From: Sulfopaludibacter sp963815475
GTDB taxonomy: Bacteria; Acidobacteriota; Terriglobia; Bryobacterales; Bryobacteraceae
Length of the DNA: 64,000 nt
Assembly: GCA_963815475.1 (NCBI GenBank)
Contig: CAWFHD010000001.1
Coordinates: 1,116,001 to 1,180,000 of the forward strand
Reading direction: 5' to 3'
Of the stretch, positions 25,922-34,093 are shown one piece after another. The notes beneath the pieces were generated by a model, which was not told where the DNA came from, ran no database searches, and saw only the letters and a list, made by a program, of their open reading frames with translations. Position 1 is the stretch's first letter. Each line of letters starts with the position of its first letter. A program made the position numbers and the translations under genes.

Positions 25922-28900
25922 TTAGAAAGTAATCCGCAGACCGAACTGGATGTACCTCGGATTGTTGGTCTGGCTGCCGATAGTGCCGAAACTGGTGCTG
26001 GTGGCAGTCAGTGTGGCGCCCGCAAACAGCGGCTTGTTGCACAGGTTGAAGGACTCGGCGCGAAATTGCACTCTCACCCGCTCCTTGATCACAAAGGTCT
26101 TGGTCAAGGTGATATCGATGTTGTTGGTGTGATCCACGCGCAGATCGTTGAACTGCGATGGGAACGTGCGGACGTTCTGCGATAGCTGTTGACTGGACAC
26201 CGTATTGAAAGCGGTGGTGTCGAAGGCATGGTTCATGTTCTCGGCGTTGTAATTCAGCGGCGCTCCAAGGTAGATGAGGTTGCCCCATGCCAGCGGCGCT
26301 CCGCTATGCAGCGTGTACACCGTGGCCAGCGACCAGCCGCCCACTACGCCGTTCAGAACCGGGTTCATCGAACCGCCGAACAGCTTGCCGCGCCCCACCG
26401 GCAGATCGTAGGTGCCGCTGACTACGAAGCTGTTGGGACGGTCGTAGAGGGAGACGCGCTTTTCGAGCGCGTATGAGCCGCCGTTCAAGTAAGTGGTGTG
26501 CTCCATCAGGCGCGAATGGTCATAGTTCATAACGAACTGGAAGCCCCTGGTGAACCGCTTTTGCACCTTGATGTTCATGGATTCATAGTAAGAGCCGCCA
26601 TTGGTCAGCGTGGACGTGGTGACGCCCGTGAATTCGGGGAACGGACGGATCACGCTCGATAGCGCGGCGGTGCTGCCGCTCAGAGTGGTGCCGGGAAGAA
26701 GCCCCGCGAGCGGGTTAGGAACTACGGCGGCGAGCGCATTGATGGTAGCGTTGTCGCGGAACGGTGACGTGCTCAGATCCTGTATGGGCAGCGAAGTCAA
26801 GCTGTAACTGGTGGGCAGATGGACCGAGTGATTGCCGATGTAACCTACCTCGACCACCGTATCCATGGGCAACTGCTGTTGCACGTCGAAGGTCCAGCGG
26901 AGGCTGTACTGATTGTCCTGGTGCGTGTTGTAGTAGGTGACGCTGTTGCCCAGGTAGGTATTGACTCCATTGGCCGCGCCGGCAGGCTGTTGGATGCCGT
27001 TCGGGAAGGGATTGCTGAGCGTTGTGGCCGGCGTGAGGAAGCTGTTATTGGTGGCCACATACTGGTTTTGGATGCTGAAGCCGGGCTGTTGGCTGGTCAG
27101 CACACCCAGGTTGTAATAGAACATGCCGATGCCGGCGCGGATCACCGTTTTGTTGTTCAGGCGGCTCGGCGACCAGCTAACGCCCAGCCGCGGGGCGAAC
27201 TCTGTGTTCGATGTGTGGTACGCGCCGCGCTGGCCGGGCGTCGCGAAGATGAGGCCGCCGGTGGCAGAGTAGGCGCTCACGGGAAGCTGCGGCTGCGGGT
27301 TCTTGGCGTAAGCTGCGGCAGCGGAGGCTGAAACCTGGTTGACTGCCGTTGGATCGAAGCCCACAATCTGACGATTGTGGCTCTCCGTGGTGGGACCGTC
27401 GTGTTCCCAACGCAACCCCATATTGATGGTGAGGTTCGATCGGGCGTGCCAGTCGTCATTCACGAATAGGACCGAATACCAGGAGTCGTCCTTGGCCGGT
27501 GAATAGATATCCAGCGAGCCGCTGGTAGGCAGACCGAGAAGGAATTCGGCCATCGACCCGCCCAGCGTGGGATTGGTAGCGCTGTTCGTTGCCTTCACCC
27601 ACGAACCGGCATCGAACGTATAGCCGCCGGTGGAGTTCAACCAGTTGAGATTGGTGAAGTCCTGCAACAGCGCCTGTCCGCCGAACTTGATGGTGTGCTC
27701 GCCCAGCACCTTAGTGAAGCTATTGAATATCTGGTAGGTGGTGTAAGGCTGATTGATGTAGTACGACGATGTTGCCGCATTGCCCGCGTAGCCATCGGAG
27801 AAAGTGAACAGCGGCATCATCAGGTGCGGTGAGTTGGCCGCGATGTAGGACGGGAAGCCGAGCGCCGACGGATCGTAGCCCTGGCTGGGCTGGAACGAGT
27901 ATTGATCGTAGCGATTCAGGCCTAACCTGAGATCGCCCACCAGCGTGGGAGAGAACGAGTGGACGTCGTCGATCATGCCTCCCCACAAGTCGCGGCAGAT
28001 GGGGTGCTGTTCATACGCCAGGTTCTCGATGATATCGGTGGGACCGGTCTGGCACCAGTAACTCTGCCGGCCGCTGATGGTGAACTTGTTTTTGTTGCTG
28101 AGGTTGAGATCGCTTCTGCCGGAGAACGAGTGGTAGCGGTCGATGGTGTTTTCGGGCGAAAGGTAATTGTTGGTGTCATCGTTGATGCCCGCCGTATTCG
28201 GCGCGGGCATGTACTGGCTCAGGAAACTCGAGGCGATGGGGTTGAGGCGGCCCTTCGGAATGATGTTGCCCGGATACGGCGTGCGCGCAATGGTGCTGCC
28301 TGTCAGGACGGCGGTGTTGGGATCGTACAGAGTGTAATTCTTCGAGCTGGTGTTGAGCGCCAGCAGGCGGGAAAAGTCGCCGCCGATTTCGGCAGCGGTC
28401 GGCACTGTGAAGTACGCGGGCGTGGCATAGGCGTCAGCGAAGCCTTCGTAAGCGAAGAAGAAGAACACCTTGTCTTTCCCGTTGAAGACCTTGGGAACCC
28501 ACACGGGGCCGCCAGCGGTCATACCCCAGAGATTCTGGCGATACGGAGGTTTGGGCGAACTCGCGGCGTTCGTAAAGAAGGGCGTGGCCGCGAGGTTGGA
28601 AAGCTGGTTGAACTCCGACGCCGAACCATGCAGTTGATTGGTGCCGCCCTTGGTGGTGATCTCCACGGTGCCGCCGCCGAAGCCTCCATACGAGGCGTCG
28701 ACATTGAACGCTTCCACTTTGACGTCCACCACGGAATCCACCGGCGGGCTGAAAGAAATGCGCGTGCTGGCCTCGCCCAGGGTCCCGACGTTCGGAACGC
28801 CATCGAGCAGCGCGGCATTAGCGCCGGTGGGCGCGCCGCCCATAGCGAAGTTGGAGAAGCCGCTGTTTTCGAACGGACGGTTCTGATCGCGCACGCCCTC

Positions 28901-29380
28901 ATTGACCACGCCGTAGCCGAGCACCGCCAGATCCATCGGCGCGCGGCCATTCACCGGCAGGCTCTCCACTTCGTGCGTAGTCACCACCTGTCCGGCCGAT
29001 GCCGAGACGCTTTCGAGTTGCGCCGCGTCTGCCGTAATCGTCACGGATTCGCTGGACGCGCCCAGCGCCAGCACGATGTCCTGCGCCACACGCAGATCGC
29101 TACCGATCTGAATGCCCGAATGCAGATATCGTTTGAACCCCGCGGCCTCCGCCGTGATCTCATAGGGACCGGGCGGCAGAAATGGGATGGTATACAGACC
29201 ATCGGTGTTGGTGGCGGTCTCGAAGTGACTGTTCGTGTCGGTTTTGGTCGCGATCACCTTCACGTTGGGCACGACGGCCCCGGAAGGATCGGTCACTTTT
29301 CCGGTGATGGTGGATCGAAATTCCTGTGCGGAAGACAGGCTCGCAAAAACGGTGGCGAAGAACAGAATGCGGCGTAGCAT
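25922..29380 (-). CDS. TonB-dependent receptor with N-terminal carboxypeptidase-like domain
   Basis: A 1152-residue outer-membrane protein of the large acidobacterial receptor group, likely importing oligosaccharides or other bulky substrates. A signal peptide (MLRRILFFATVFASLSSAQ) is followed by a carboxypeptidase regulatory-like beta domain (ITGKVTDPSGAVVPNVKV, YTIPFLPPGPYEI), a plug domain with LPVNGRAPMDLAVL, and a long beta-barrel ending in an aromatic C-terminus (YIQFGLRITF). ATG 29380 is chosen because GAGGGGGTG lies six bases upstream and the signal peptide begins there. It is divergent from a LacI regulator, which probably controls it. Confidence 0.93.
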   Translation of the reverse strand: MLRRILFFATVFASLSSAQEFRSTITGKVTDPSGAVVPNVKVIATKTDTNSHFETATNTDGLYTIPFLPPGPYEITAEAAGFKRYLHSGIQIGSDLRVAQDIVLALGASSESVTITADAAQLESVSASAGQVVTTHEVESLPVNGRAPMDLAVLGYGVVNEGVRDQNRPFENSGFSNFAMGGAPTGANAALLDGVPNVGTLGEASTRISFSPPVDSVVDVKVEAFNVDASYGGFGGGTVEITTKGGTNQLHGSASEFNQLSNLAATPFFTNAASSPKPPYRQNLWGMTAGGPVWVPKVFNGKDKVFFFFAYEGFADAYATPAYFTVPTAAEIGGDFSRLLALNTSSKNYTLYDPNTAVLTGSTIARTPYPGNIIPKGRLNPIASSFLSQYMPAPNTAGINDDTNNYLSPENTIDRYHSFSGRSDLNLSNKNKFTISGRQSYWCQTGPTDIIENLAYEQHPICRDLWGGMIDDVHSFSPTLVGDLRLGLNRYDQYSFQPSQGYDPSALGFPSYIAANSPHLMMPLFTFSDGYAGNAATSSYYINQPYTTYQIFNSFTKVLGEHTIKFGGQALLQDFTNLNWLNSTGGYTFDAGSWVKATNSATNPTLGGSMAEFLLGLPTSGSLDIYSPAKDDSWYSVLFVNDDWHARSNLTINMGLRWEHDGPTTESHNRQIVGFDPTAVNQVSASAAAAYAKNPQPQLPVSAYSATGGLIFATPGQRGAYHTSNTEFAPRLGVSWSPSRLNNKTVIRAGIGMFYYNLGVLTSQQPGFSIQNQYVATNNSFLTPATTLSNPFPNGIQQPAGAANGVNTYLGNSVTYYNTHQDNQYSLRWTFDVQQQLPMDTVVEVGYIGNHSVHLPTSYSLTSLPIQDLSTSPFRDNATINALAAVVPNPLAGLLPGTTLSGSTAALSSVIRPFPEFTGVTTSTLTNGGSYYESMNIKVQKRFTRGFQFVMNYDHSRLMEHTTYLNGGSYALEKRVSLYDRPNSFVVSGTYDLPVGRGKLFGGSMNPVLNGVVGGWSLATVYTLHSGAPLAWGNLIYLGAPLNYNAENMNHAFDTTAFNTVSSQQLSQNVRTFPSQFNDLRVDHTNNIDITLTKTFVIKERVRVQFRAESFNLCNKPLFAGATLTATSTSFGTIGSQTNNPRYIQFGLRITF

Positions 29381-29419
29381 GTGGCACCCCCTCGTGCACC
29401 CATGGATAAACTGGTGTCG

Positions 29420-29448
29420 ATTATAGGGGTGGTTCGAAAACAATTCAA
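29420..29448 (-). promoter_or_regulatory. Sigma-70-like promoter of the TonB receptor gene
   Basis: On the minus strand TTGAAT (29443-29448) and TATAAT (29420-29425) are separated by exactly 17 bp, close to the consensus, 40 bp upstream of the receptor ATG. A TTCATGAA motif (29455-29462) lies just upstream of the -35 box and could be a regulator site. Confidence 0.65.
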
Positions 29449-29454
29449 GCAATA

Positions 29455-29552
29455 TTCATGAAACATTCCTTAATAATGAAAGGGCATACATACAGGATTT
29501 TGAAATACTCCTGGAACTTACCCAATTTAAGAGCTATTAAATTTCATGAAAT
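29455..29552. promoter_or_regulatory. Paired TTCATGAA palindromes, possible LacI-family operators
   Basis: TTCATGAA occurs at 29455-29462 and, as the 12-bp perfect palindrome ATTTCATGAAAT, at 29541-29552. The sites lie 88 bp apart (about eight helical turns) in the AT-rich region between the divergent receptor and lacI-type genes; the second is 28 bp before the regulator start codon. Spacing and symmetry suit a looping autoregulator, though classic LacI operators have a central CG. Confidence 0.45.
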
Positions 29553-29579
29553 AAATCCAGATTGTGATACGCTCTTCCC

Positions 29580-30662
29580 GTGAAGCCTCGTAAGAATCGA
29601 AAGCGGCCGACCATTGTAGATGTCGCCAATAAAGCAGGCGTGGCGCTGGGCACGGCGTCGCGAGTCTTGAACAATCGTCGCGATGTAGATGCGGAACTGC
29701 GCCGCCGCGTGATGGATGCGGTAAAGGCCCTCAGCTATGTGCGCGGCGATCAGGGACGGCGCGCCTCGCGCGATGCCTGCCCGATTATCACGTTCGTGCT
29801 CAGCAATCGCGGATTCGTGCATCCCATGCATGCGCGCATGCTGCAGGGCGCCGAACAATACTGCGAGGAACTGGGCTATTTCCTGGTATTCAAAAGATTC
29901 GACTACACCGCCGCGACACGTTTGGCCGATTTGAAGCTGCCCGCCCTGCTGCACGAGCACGGCATTGCCGACTGCCTGATTCTGGCCGGCACGAATTATC
30001 CGAACCTGATTGAAGCTACCGCCAGCGCCGGCGTGCCGTACATTCTGTATCGCAATAACCTGGTAGGCAAGGCTCCGCATGAAGGCTGCGACCAGGCCCG
30101 TTCGGACGATTGCGCCGGGGCTCGCGAGGCCGTGCAGTACCTGGCCCGACTGGGACATAGGAGGATCTGCTTTATCGGGGACACGCAGCTTCCCTGGTTC
30201 GCGAATCGATACCGCGCGTATTGCGCGGTGATGGCCGAAGCCGGCCTGGAACCGATGGTGCAAACCGTGGGTCTGGCGGACGACAGCTTTCGCAATGGAC
30301 TCGCCTCCACGGAGGCGATTCTGCGCCAGGGCATCCGGCCCACCGCCATTTTCGCGGCCTCCGATCACGTCGCGCTGGGCGTGCTGGAGCAGTTCCGACG
30401 GGCAAGCGTACGGGTGCCTGAGGATTGTTCGCTGGTGGGGTTCGACGACTTGCCAAACTCGCAGGAAACCACGCCCCCGCTGACCACCGTTCGCAATCCC
30501 TTTTTCGAATTGGGGCGCGAACTGGCGCGTCTGGGGATCGCCAAGGCCAAGTCCCCGTGCGAACCGCTACCGGAAGTGGTGCTGCCCACCGAACTGGTCT
30601 TGCGGGGCAGCACCTGGCCGCGCCTGGAGCAATCGAATCCAATACCGCAGTACAATTCGTAA
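29580..30662 (+). CDS. LacI-family transcriptional regulator
   Basis: A 360-residue DNA-binding regulator. The N-terminal helix-turn-helix and hinge are clear (TIVDVANKAGVALGTASRVL, then RRRVMDAVKALSYV), followed by a periplasmic-binding-protein-like effector domain (ICFIGDTQLPWFANRYRAY, AIFAASDHVALGVLEQF, LVGFDDLPNS). The effector is probably a sugar. The start is GTG at 29580. It is divergent from the TonB receptor and lies 11 bp before the NicO gene, so it may control both and itself. Confidence 0.92.
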   Translation: MKPRKNRKRPTIVDVANKAGVALGTASRVLNNRRDVDAELRRRVMDAVKALSYVRGDQGRRASRDACPIITFVLSNRGFVHPMHARMLQGAEQYCEELGYFLVFKRFDYTAATRLADLKLPALLHEHGIADCLILAGTNYPNLIEATASAGVPYILYRNNLVGKAPHEGCDQARSDDCAGAREAVQYLARLGHRRICFIGDTQLPWFANRYRAYCAVMAEAGLEPMVQTVGLADDSFRNGLASTEAILRQGIRPTAIFAASDHVALGVLEQFRRASVRVPEDCSLVGFDDLPNSQETTPPLTTVRNPFFELGRELARLGIAKAKSPCEPLPEVVLPTELVLRGSTWPRLEQSNPIPQYNS

Positions 30663-30692
30663 GGACTAGTGTAATGAACATCCGAGTCCTGT
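30652..30692 (+). repeat. 41-bp direct repeat, copy B
   Basis: Spans the last codons of the lacI-type gene, the AAGGA ribosome site and the first six codons of the NicO gene. It matches 25869-25909 at 35 of 41 positions. Confidence 0.6.
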
Positions 30693-32203
30693 CATCCCTT
30701 TTTCTGGCGGTCGGCTTGGCGTACGCCCACCCCATGGGCAACTTCAGCGTCAGCCATTACAGTCGAATCGAAGTACAGGAGCATGGCGCGTCCATCCGTT
30801 ACGTGCTGGATCTGGCGGAGATTCCCACCTTCGAACTGCTGCAGCAGTGGAAGAACGACGCCAATACTTCCGCGGCGGAACTCGATCGCCACGCCACCGA
30901 ACAGGCGCGCGAGTGGGTTCGGAACCTCAAGATCGCGGTGGGCGGCCGGCAAGTCCCGGCGACGCTGGAGCACGCGACCGTGGTGCTGGACAAAGGCGCG
31001 GGGGGTATGCCGATCGCGCGCGTGACCGCCGACCTGCGGGTGGACACGCAGCCCGGCAGTCTCAGCTACGAGGACGGCAACTATCCGGAGCGCGCCGGCT
31101 GGAAAGAGATCGTGATTGTGAATGGTGCGGATGCGGTAATCGCAGAAGCCTCCCCGACGGGTTCCGACCGCAGCCAGGCGCTCACGGCGTATCCGCAGGA
31201 TCCGTTGCTGGCGCCTCCGCAGGATGTGAAAGCGTCGGTGAAATGGACGGCGGCCACGATGCTGACGGCGAAGGTCGCCGATGGCTCGCCCGCGAACGCG
31301 ACGGACACCGCCGGGGCCGCTCCCGCTACATCGGCGGCCATTCAGCCTGGACAAAGTGCACCCGGTATGGTGGTGCGAGGTGACTACCTTTCGCGGTTAT
31401 TGCACCAGGGTGAAATCGGCTGGGGTATGATGCTGGCGGGAATGTTCGTGGCGTTCGGGCTTGGCGCGGTGCATGCGCTTTCTCCGGGCCACGGAAAGAC
31501 GATCGTAGCGGCTTACCTGGTAGGCTCGCGCGGCACCATGAAGCACGCGGCATTCCTGGGAGCGATGGTCACATTCACTCACACTATCAGTGTGTTCTTC
31601 CTTGGCTTTGTCACTCTCTTCCTTTCGCACTATGTGCTGCCGGAGAAGATCTATCCGGTGCTGGGCGCGATCTCGGGAGTTTCGATTGTGTGGATCGGAG
31701 CTACGCTCTTCTTCAGGCGTATTCGCAAGGCGCGCGGCGGCGACGCCCCTCACCATCACCACGATCATCACAGTCACGATCACGATCATCACGATCACGA
31801 CCATTCTCACGGATCTTTTACTCACGACCATGGAGACGGCCATGTTCACAGCCATGTGCCCGAGGGTGAAATCAGCATGGCGAGCTTGGTGGCATTGGGC
31901 GCCAGCGGCGGCCTGGTGCCGTGTCCTTCGGCGCTGGTGTTGCTGCTGAGTTCAGTAGCATTAGGCAGAGTGGGACTGGGACTCACTCTTCTGGTAGCCT
32001 TCAGTGCAGGCTTGGCGGTAGTACTGATGGGGATCGGCATGATGGTACTTTATGCCAAGCATCTTTTGCCGGATAGCAAGAAGACCGCGAACAATTTAGC
32101 ATTCCGCTATTTGCCGGTAGCATCGGCCGGGATCATCGTCTGCGCGGGCATCTTGATGACTGGGGTCGCGCTCGGTGTGATTCGTCCTTTCGCGGGACTA
32201 TAA
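30674..32203 (+). CDS. NicO/RcnA-type nickel/cobalt transporter with periplasmic N-domain
   Basis: A 509-residue inner-membrane protein probably exporting Ni or Co. A signal peptide (NIRVLSSLFLAVGLAYAHP) leads a periplasmic domain of about 230 residues; its HPMGNFSVSHYSRIEV start is often seen in such fused transporters. The membrane part has about six helices with HALSPGHGKTIVAAYLVG and ASGGLVPCPSALVLLL, signatures of the NicO family, and a cytoplasmic His/Asp-rich loop of about 35 residues between helices three and four. ATG 30674 follows AAGGAC. It directly follows the LacI gene and is probably co-transcribed. Confidence 0.88.
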   Translation: MNIRVLSSLFLAVGLAYAHPMGNFSVSHYSRIEVQEHGASIRYVLDLAEIPTFELLQQWKNDANTSAAELDRHATEQAREWVRNLKIAVGGRQVPATLEHATVVLDKGAGGMPIARVTADLRVDTQPGSLSYEDGNYPERAGWKEIVIVNGADAVIAEASPTGSDRSQALTAYPQDPLLAPPQDVKASVKWTAATMLTAKVADGSPANATDTAGAAPATSAAIQPGQSAPGMVVRGDYLSRLLHQGEIGWGMMLAGMFVAFGLGAVHALSPGHGKTIVAAYLVGSRGTMKHAAFLGAMVTFTHTISVFFLGFVTLFLSHYVLPEKIYPVLGAISGVSIVWIGATLFFRRIRKARGGDAPHHHHDHHSHDHDHHDHDHSHGSFTHDHGDGHVHSHVPEGEISMASLVALGASGGLVPCPSALVLLLSSVALGRVGLGLTLLVAFSAGLAVVLMGIGMMVLYAKHLLPDSKKTANNLAFRYLPVASAGIIVCAGILMTGVALGVIRPFAGL

Positions 32204-32382
32204 CGATCTTTCCGTGCGATCGGGGACATTTTACGTCTGTAATAGCACGGAATATTACACTCGCGTAAACCTTACACCAGAAATCCCGGCTTCCCCCTTG
32301 GGAAACCTTGAAATTTGAGTAAAAACGTGTGTTTGCGACACTGGCCAGCCGATTGCAAAAGGAGCAGCGAGGTTTTTGAACT

Positions 32383-33174
32383 ATGAAAGCTTTCCTTGCG
32401 ACCACGTGCATTATCACGGGCGCTTTGCTCGCCGGTGGGTGTGCCACTAAAAAGTATGTCCGTAACACCACCGCTCCGATCCAAGCGAAAGTAGATCAGG
32501 TGGGCGAGCAGACCACCCAAAACAGTCAACAGATAAAAGACACCAACGACACAGTCAAGCAGGTTGACGAGAAAGCCCAAAACGGAATCAGCGCGGCACA
32601 AGAGAAGGCTTCAAGCGCCGATCAGCATGCCGCAGCCGCTGATCAACACGCGGCCACCGCTGATCAACACGCCGGCGAAGCCATGACGAAGGCTAATCAG
32701 GCGGATACGAAGGCCGATCAGGCGATGACCAGCCTTCGCAACGTTGTGGCTAATCTCGACGACTACAAGCTTCAAACGTCGGCAACGGTGCCCTTCAAAT
32801 TCAACCAGTACAAACTGAGCAACGACGTGAAGTCAGACCTCGACAAGCTCGCGCAGGACGTGCAGAGCGATAAGCGTTTCTTTATCGCTGTCGAAGGCTA
32901 CACTGACAAGACGGGCTCCAAGGAGTATAACGAACAGCTCAGCCGTCGCCGTGCCGAAGCCGTCACGGAATACCTGGTTGCCAAGCATGACATTCCGGTC
33001 TATCGGATTCACCAGATCGGTTTGGGTGAAGAAAAACTCGTGGACGATGGTCATGGCCGTGCCGCAGCAGCCAAGAATCGCCGCGTGGAAGTGAAGGTGT
33101 TCAGCGCCGATGGTCTGGTCGATACCATCAATGGCGACCCCGGCGCGAACCGGTCCACGTCGCCGAAGCAGTAG
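32383..33174 (+). CDS. OmpA-family lipoprotein with coiled coil
   Basis: A 263-residue outer-membrane lipoprotein tethering the envelope to peptidoglycan. The lipobox LAGGC places the lipidated Cys at residue 20. Residues about 30-120 are a coiled coil with tandem DQHAA-type heptads (three copies of ADQHA), and residues about 130-245 are an OmpA C-terminal domain with VEGYTDKTGSKEYNEQLSRR and the peptidoglycan-binding NRRVEVKV. A clear rho-independent terminator follows. Confidence 0.9.
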   Translation: MKAFLATTCIITGALLAGGCATKKYVRNTTAPIQAKVDQVGEQTTQNSQQIKDTNDTVKQVDEKAQNGISAAQEKASSADQHAAAADQHAATADQHAGEAMTKANQADTKADQAMTSLRNVVANLDDYKLQTSATVPFKFNQYKLSNDVKSDLDKLAQDVQSDKRFFIAVEGYTDKTGSKEYNEQLSRRRAEAVTEYLVAKHDIPVYRIHQIGLGEEKLVDDGHGRAAAAKNRRVEVKVFSADGLVDTINGDPGANRSTSPKQ

Positions 33175-33205
33175 CGGGAGGCAAGCAGTTCTAGCAACCG
33201 GCGAT

Positions 33206-33240
33206 AGAGCCGCGGCATAGCCGCGGCTCTTATTGTTTTT
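33206..33240 (+). terminator. Rho-independent terminator of the OmpA gene
   Basis: An 11-bp perfect stem (AGAGCCGCGGC / GCCGCGGCTCT) with a 3-base loop is followed by TTATTGTTTTT. The T-tail overlaps the stop codon of the convergent membrane-protein gene. Confidence 0.88.
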
Positions 33241-33967
33241 GGGTAGCTTGGTTGGGAAGGGTATGCGAGGCCACTTTAGGAGTGGCCGCGGGCGCTTCCG
33301 CGGTGCGAAATACCCGCCACCAGATATAGGTACGGACGATGTCAGCTACGACCATTAGCTCGCCTCCCAACTGGGAGATGATGTGCGACTGTTTACCGGT
33401 CGCCAGATCGCGCACCGATTGGCCAATGGCCTCACCCGTGAACTGAATCCCCAAGGCGCCGCTGAGCAGGAGCAGGCGTTGATCCTTCTCGCGAGAAGCA
33501 ATCAGCAATCCCCAAAGAATCAGGTCGAGCACAGCCGCGCAGAAGTTGAGGTCCCGCGTCCACGGCGTCATCCAGATTCCCACCATCACACCAGGTGAAT
33601 AGTGGATGGCGAAGGAAATCCCGGCGAACAGCACTGCGCCCCCCGTCAGGCAAATGCGAACCACGCGGCGCGACGCAAGCTTCTGACTAGCGTGGTAAAT
33701 CAGCCCGATTACGACGGCATAGATGAGGACCTGCGAGACGGCTTCGTCCAACCAGTAAACGAAATTTTGCAAGTCTTTCGACTGCCGGACATGGTTATAA
33801 ACAGCCCAGTAGGCTGGGATCTCGCCGACGGCGGCGAGGAATTCAACAACAGCACACGCGAGGATTAGAGGATAGCGACGATATTCACCACGCAGCAGCG
33901 CGGCGATGATCAATAGATTGAGCGGCAGCCACACCAGTAGGGCCGCAACTTGGAATACTTCATCCAT
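33230..33967 (-). CDS. Conserved polytopic membrane protein, unknown function
   Basis: A 245-residue integral membrane protein with about seven hydrophobic segments (first: VFQVAALLVWLPLNLLIIAALL; last before the soluble tail: ELMVVADIVRTYIWWRVF). A short Pro/Ala/Thr-rich C-terminal tail follows. I do not recognise a family; similar-looking seven-helix proteins are common in Acidobacteriota as hypotheticals. It stands alone on the minus strand, convergent with the OmpA gene. Confidence 0.75.
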   Translation of the reverse strand: MDEVFQVAALLVWLPLNLLIIAALLRGEYRRYPLILACAVVEFLAAVGEIPAYWAVYNHVRQSKDLQNFVYWLDEAVSQVLIYAVVIGLIYHASQKLASRRVVRICLTGGAVLFAGISFAIHYSPGVMVGIWMTPWTRDLNFCAAVLDLILWGLLIASREKDQRLLLLSGALGIQFTGEAIGQSVRDLATGKQSHIISQLGGELMVVADIVRTYIWWRVFRTAEAPAATPKVASHTLPNQATQKQ

Positions 33968-34093
33968 TCAATATCCATTCTAGGCCGATAGACGCCCTGG
34001 GAGCGAAGGAATTCCGAAAGTAGCCGACATCTTGGCTACGCGGATCCGGCTCGCGCCGCGTTTCAGGCTGCCTACCGGCAAGGATAACGGATA

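Noticed and set aside
27959..29377. 472-codon plus-strand ORF antisense to the TonB receptor
   Set aside because: Arg/His/Gly-rich nonsense typical of the complementary frame; the receptor is certain.
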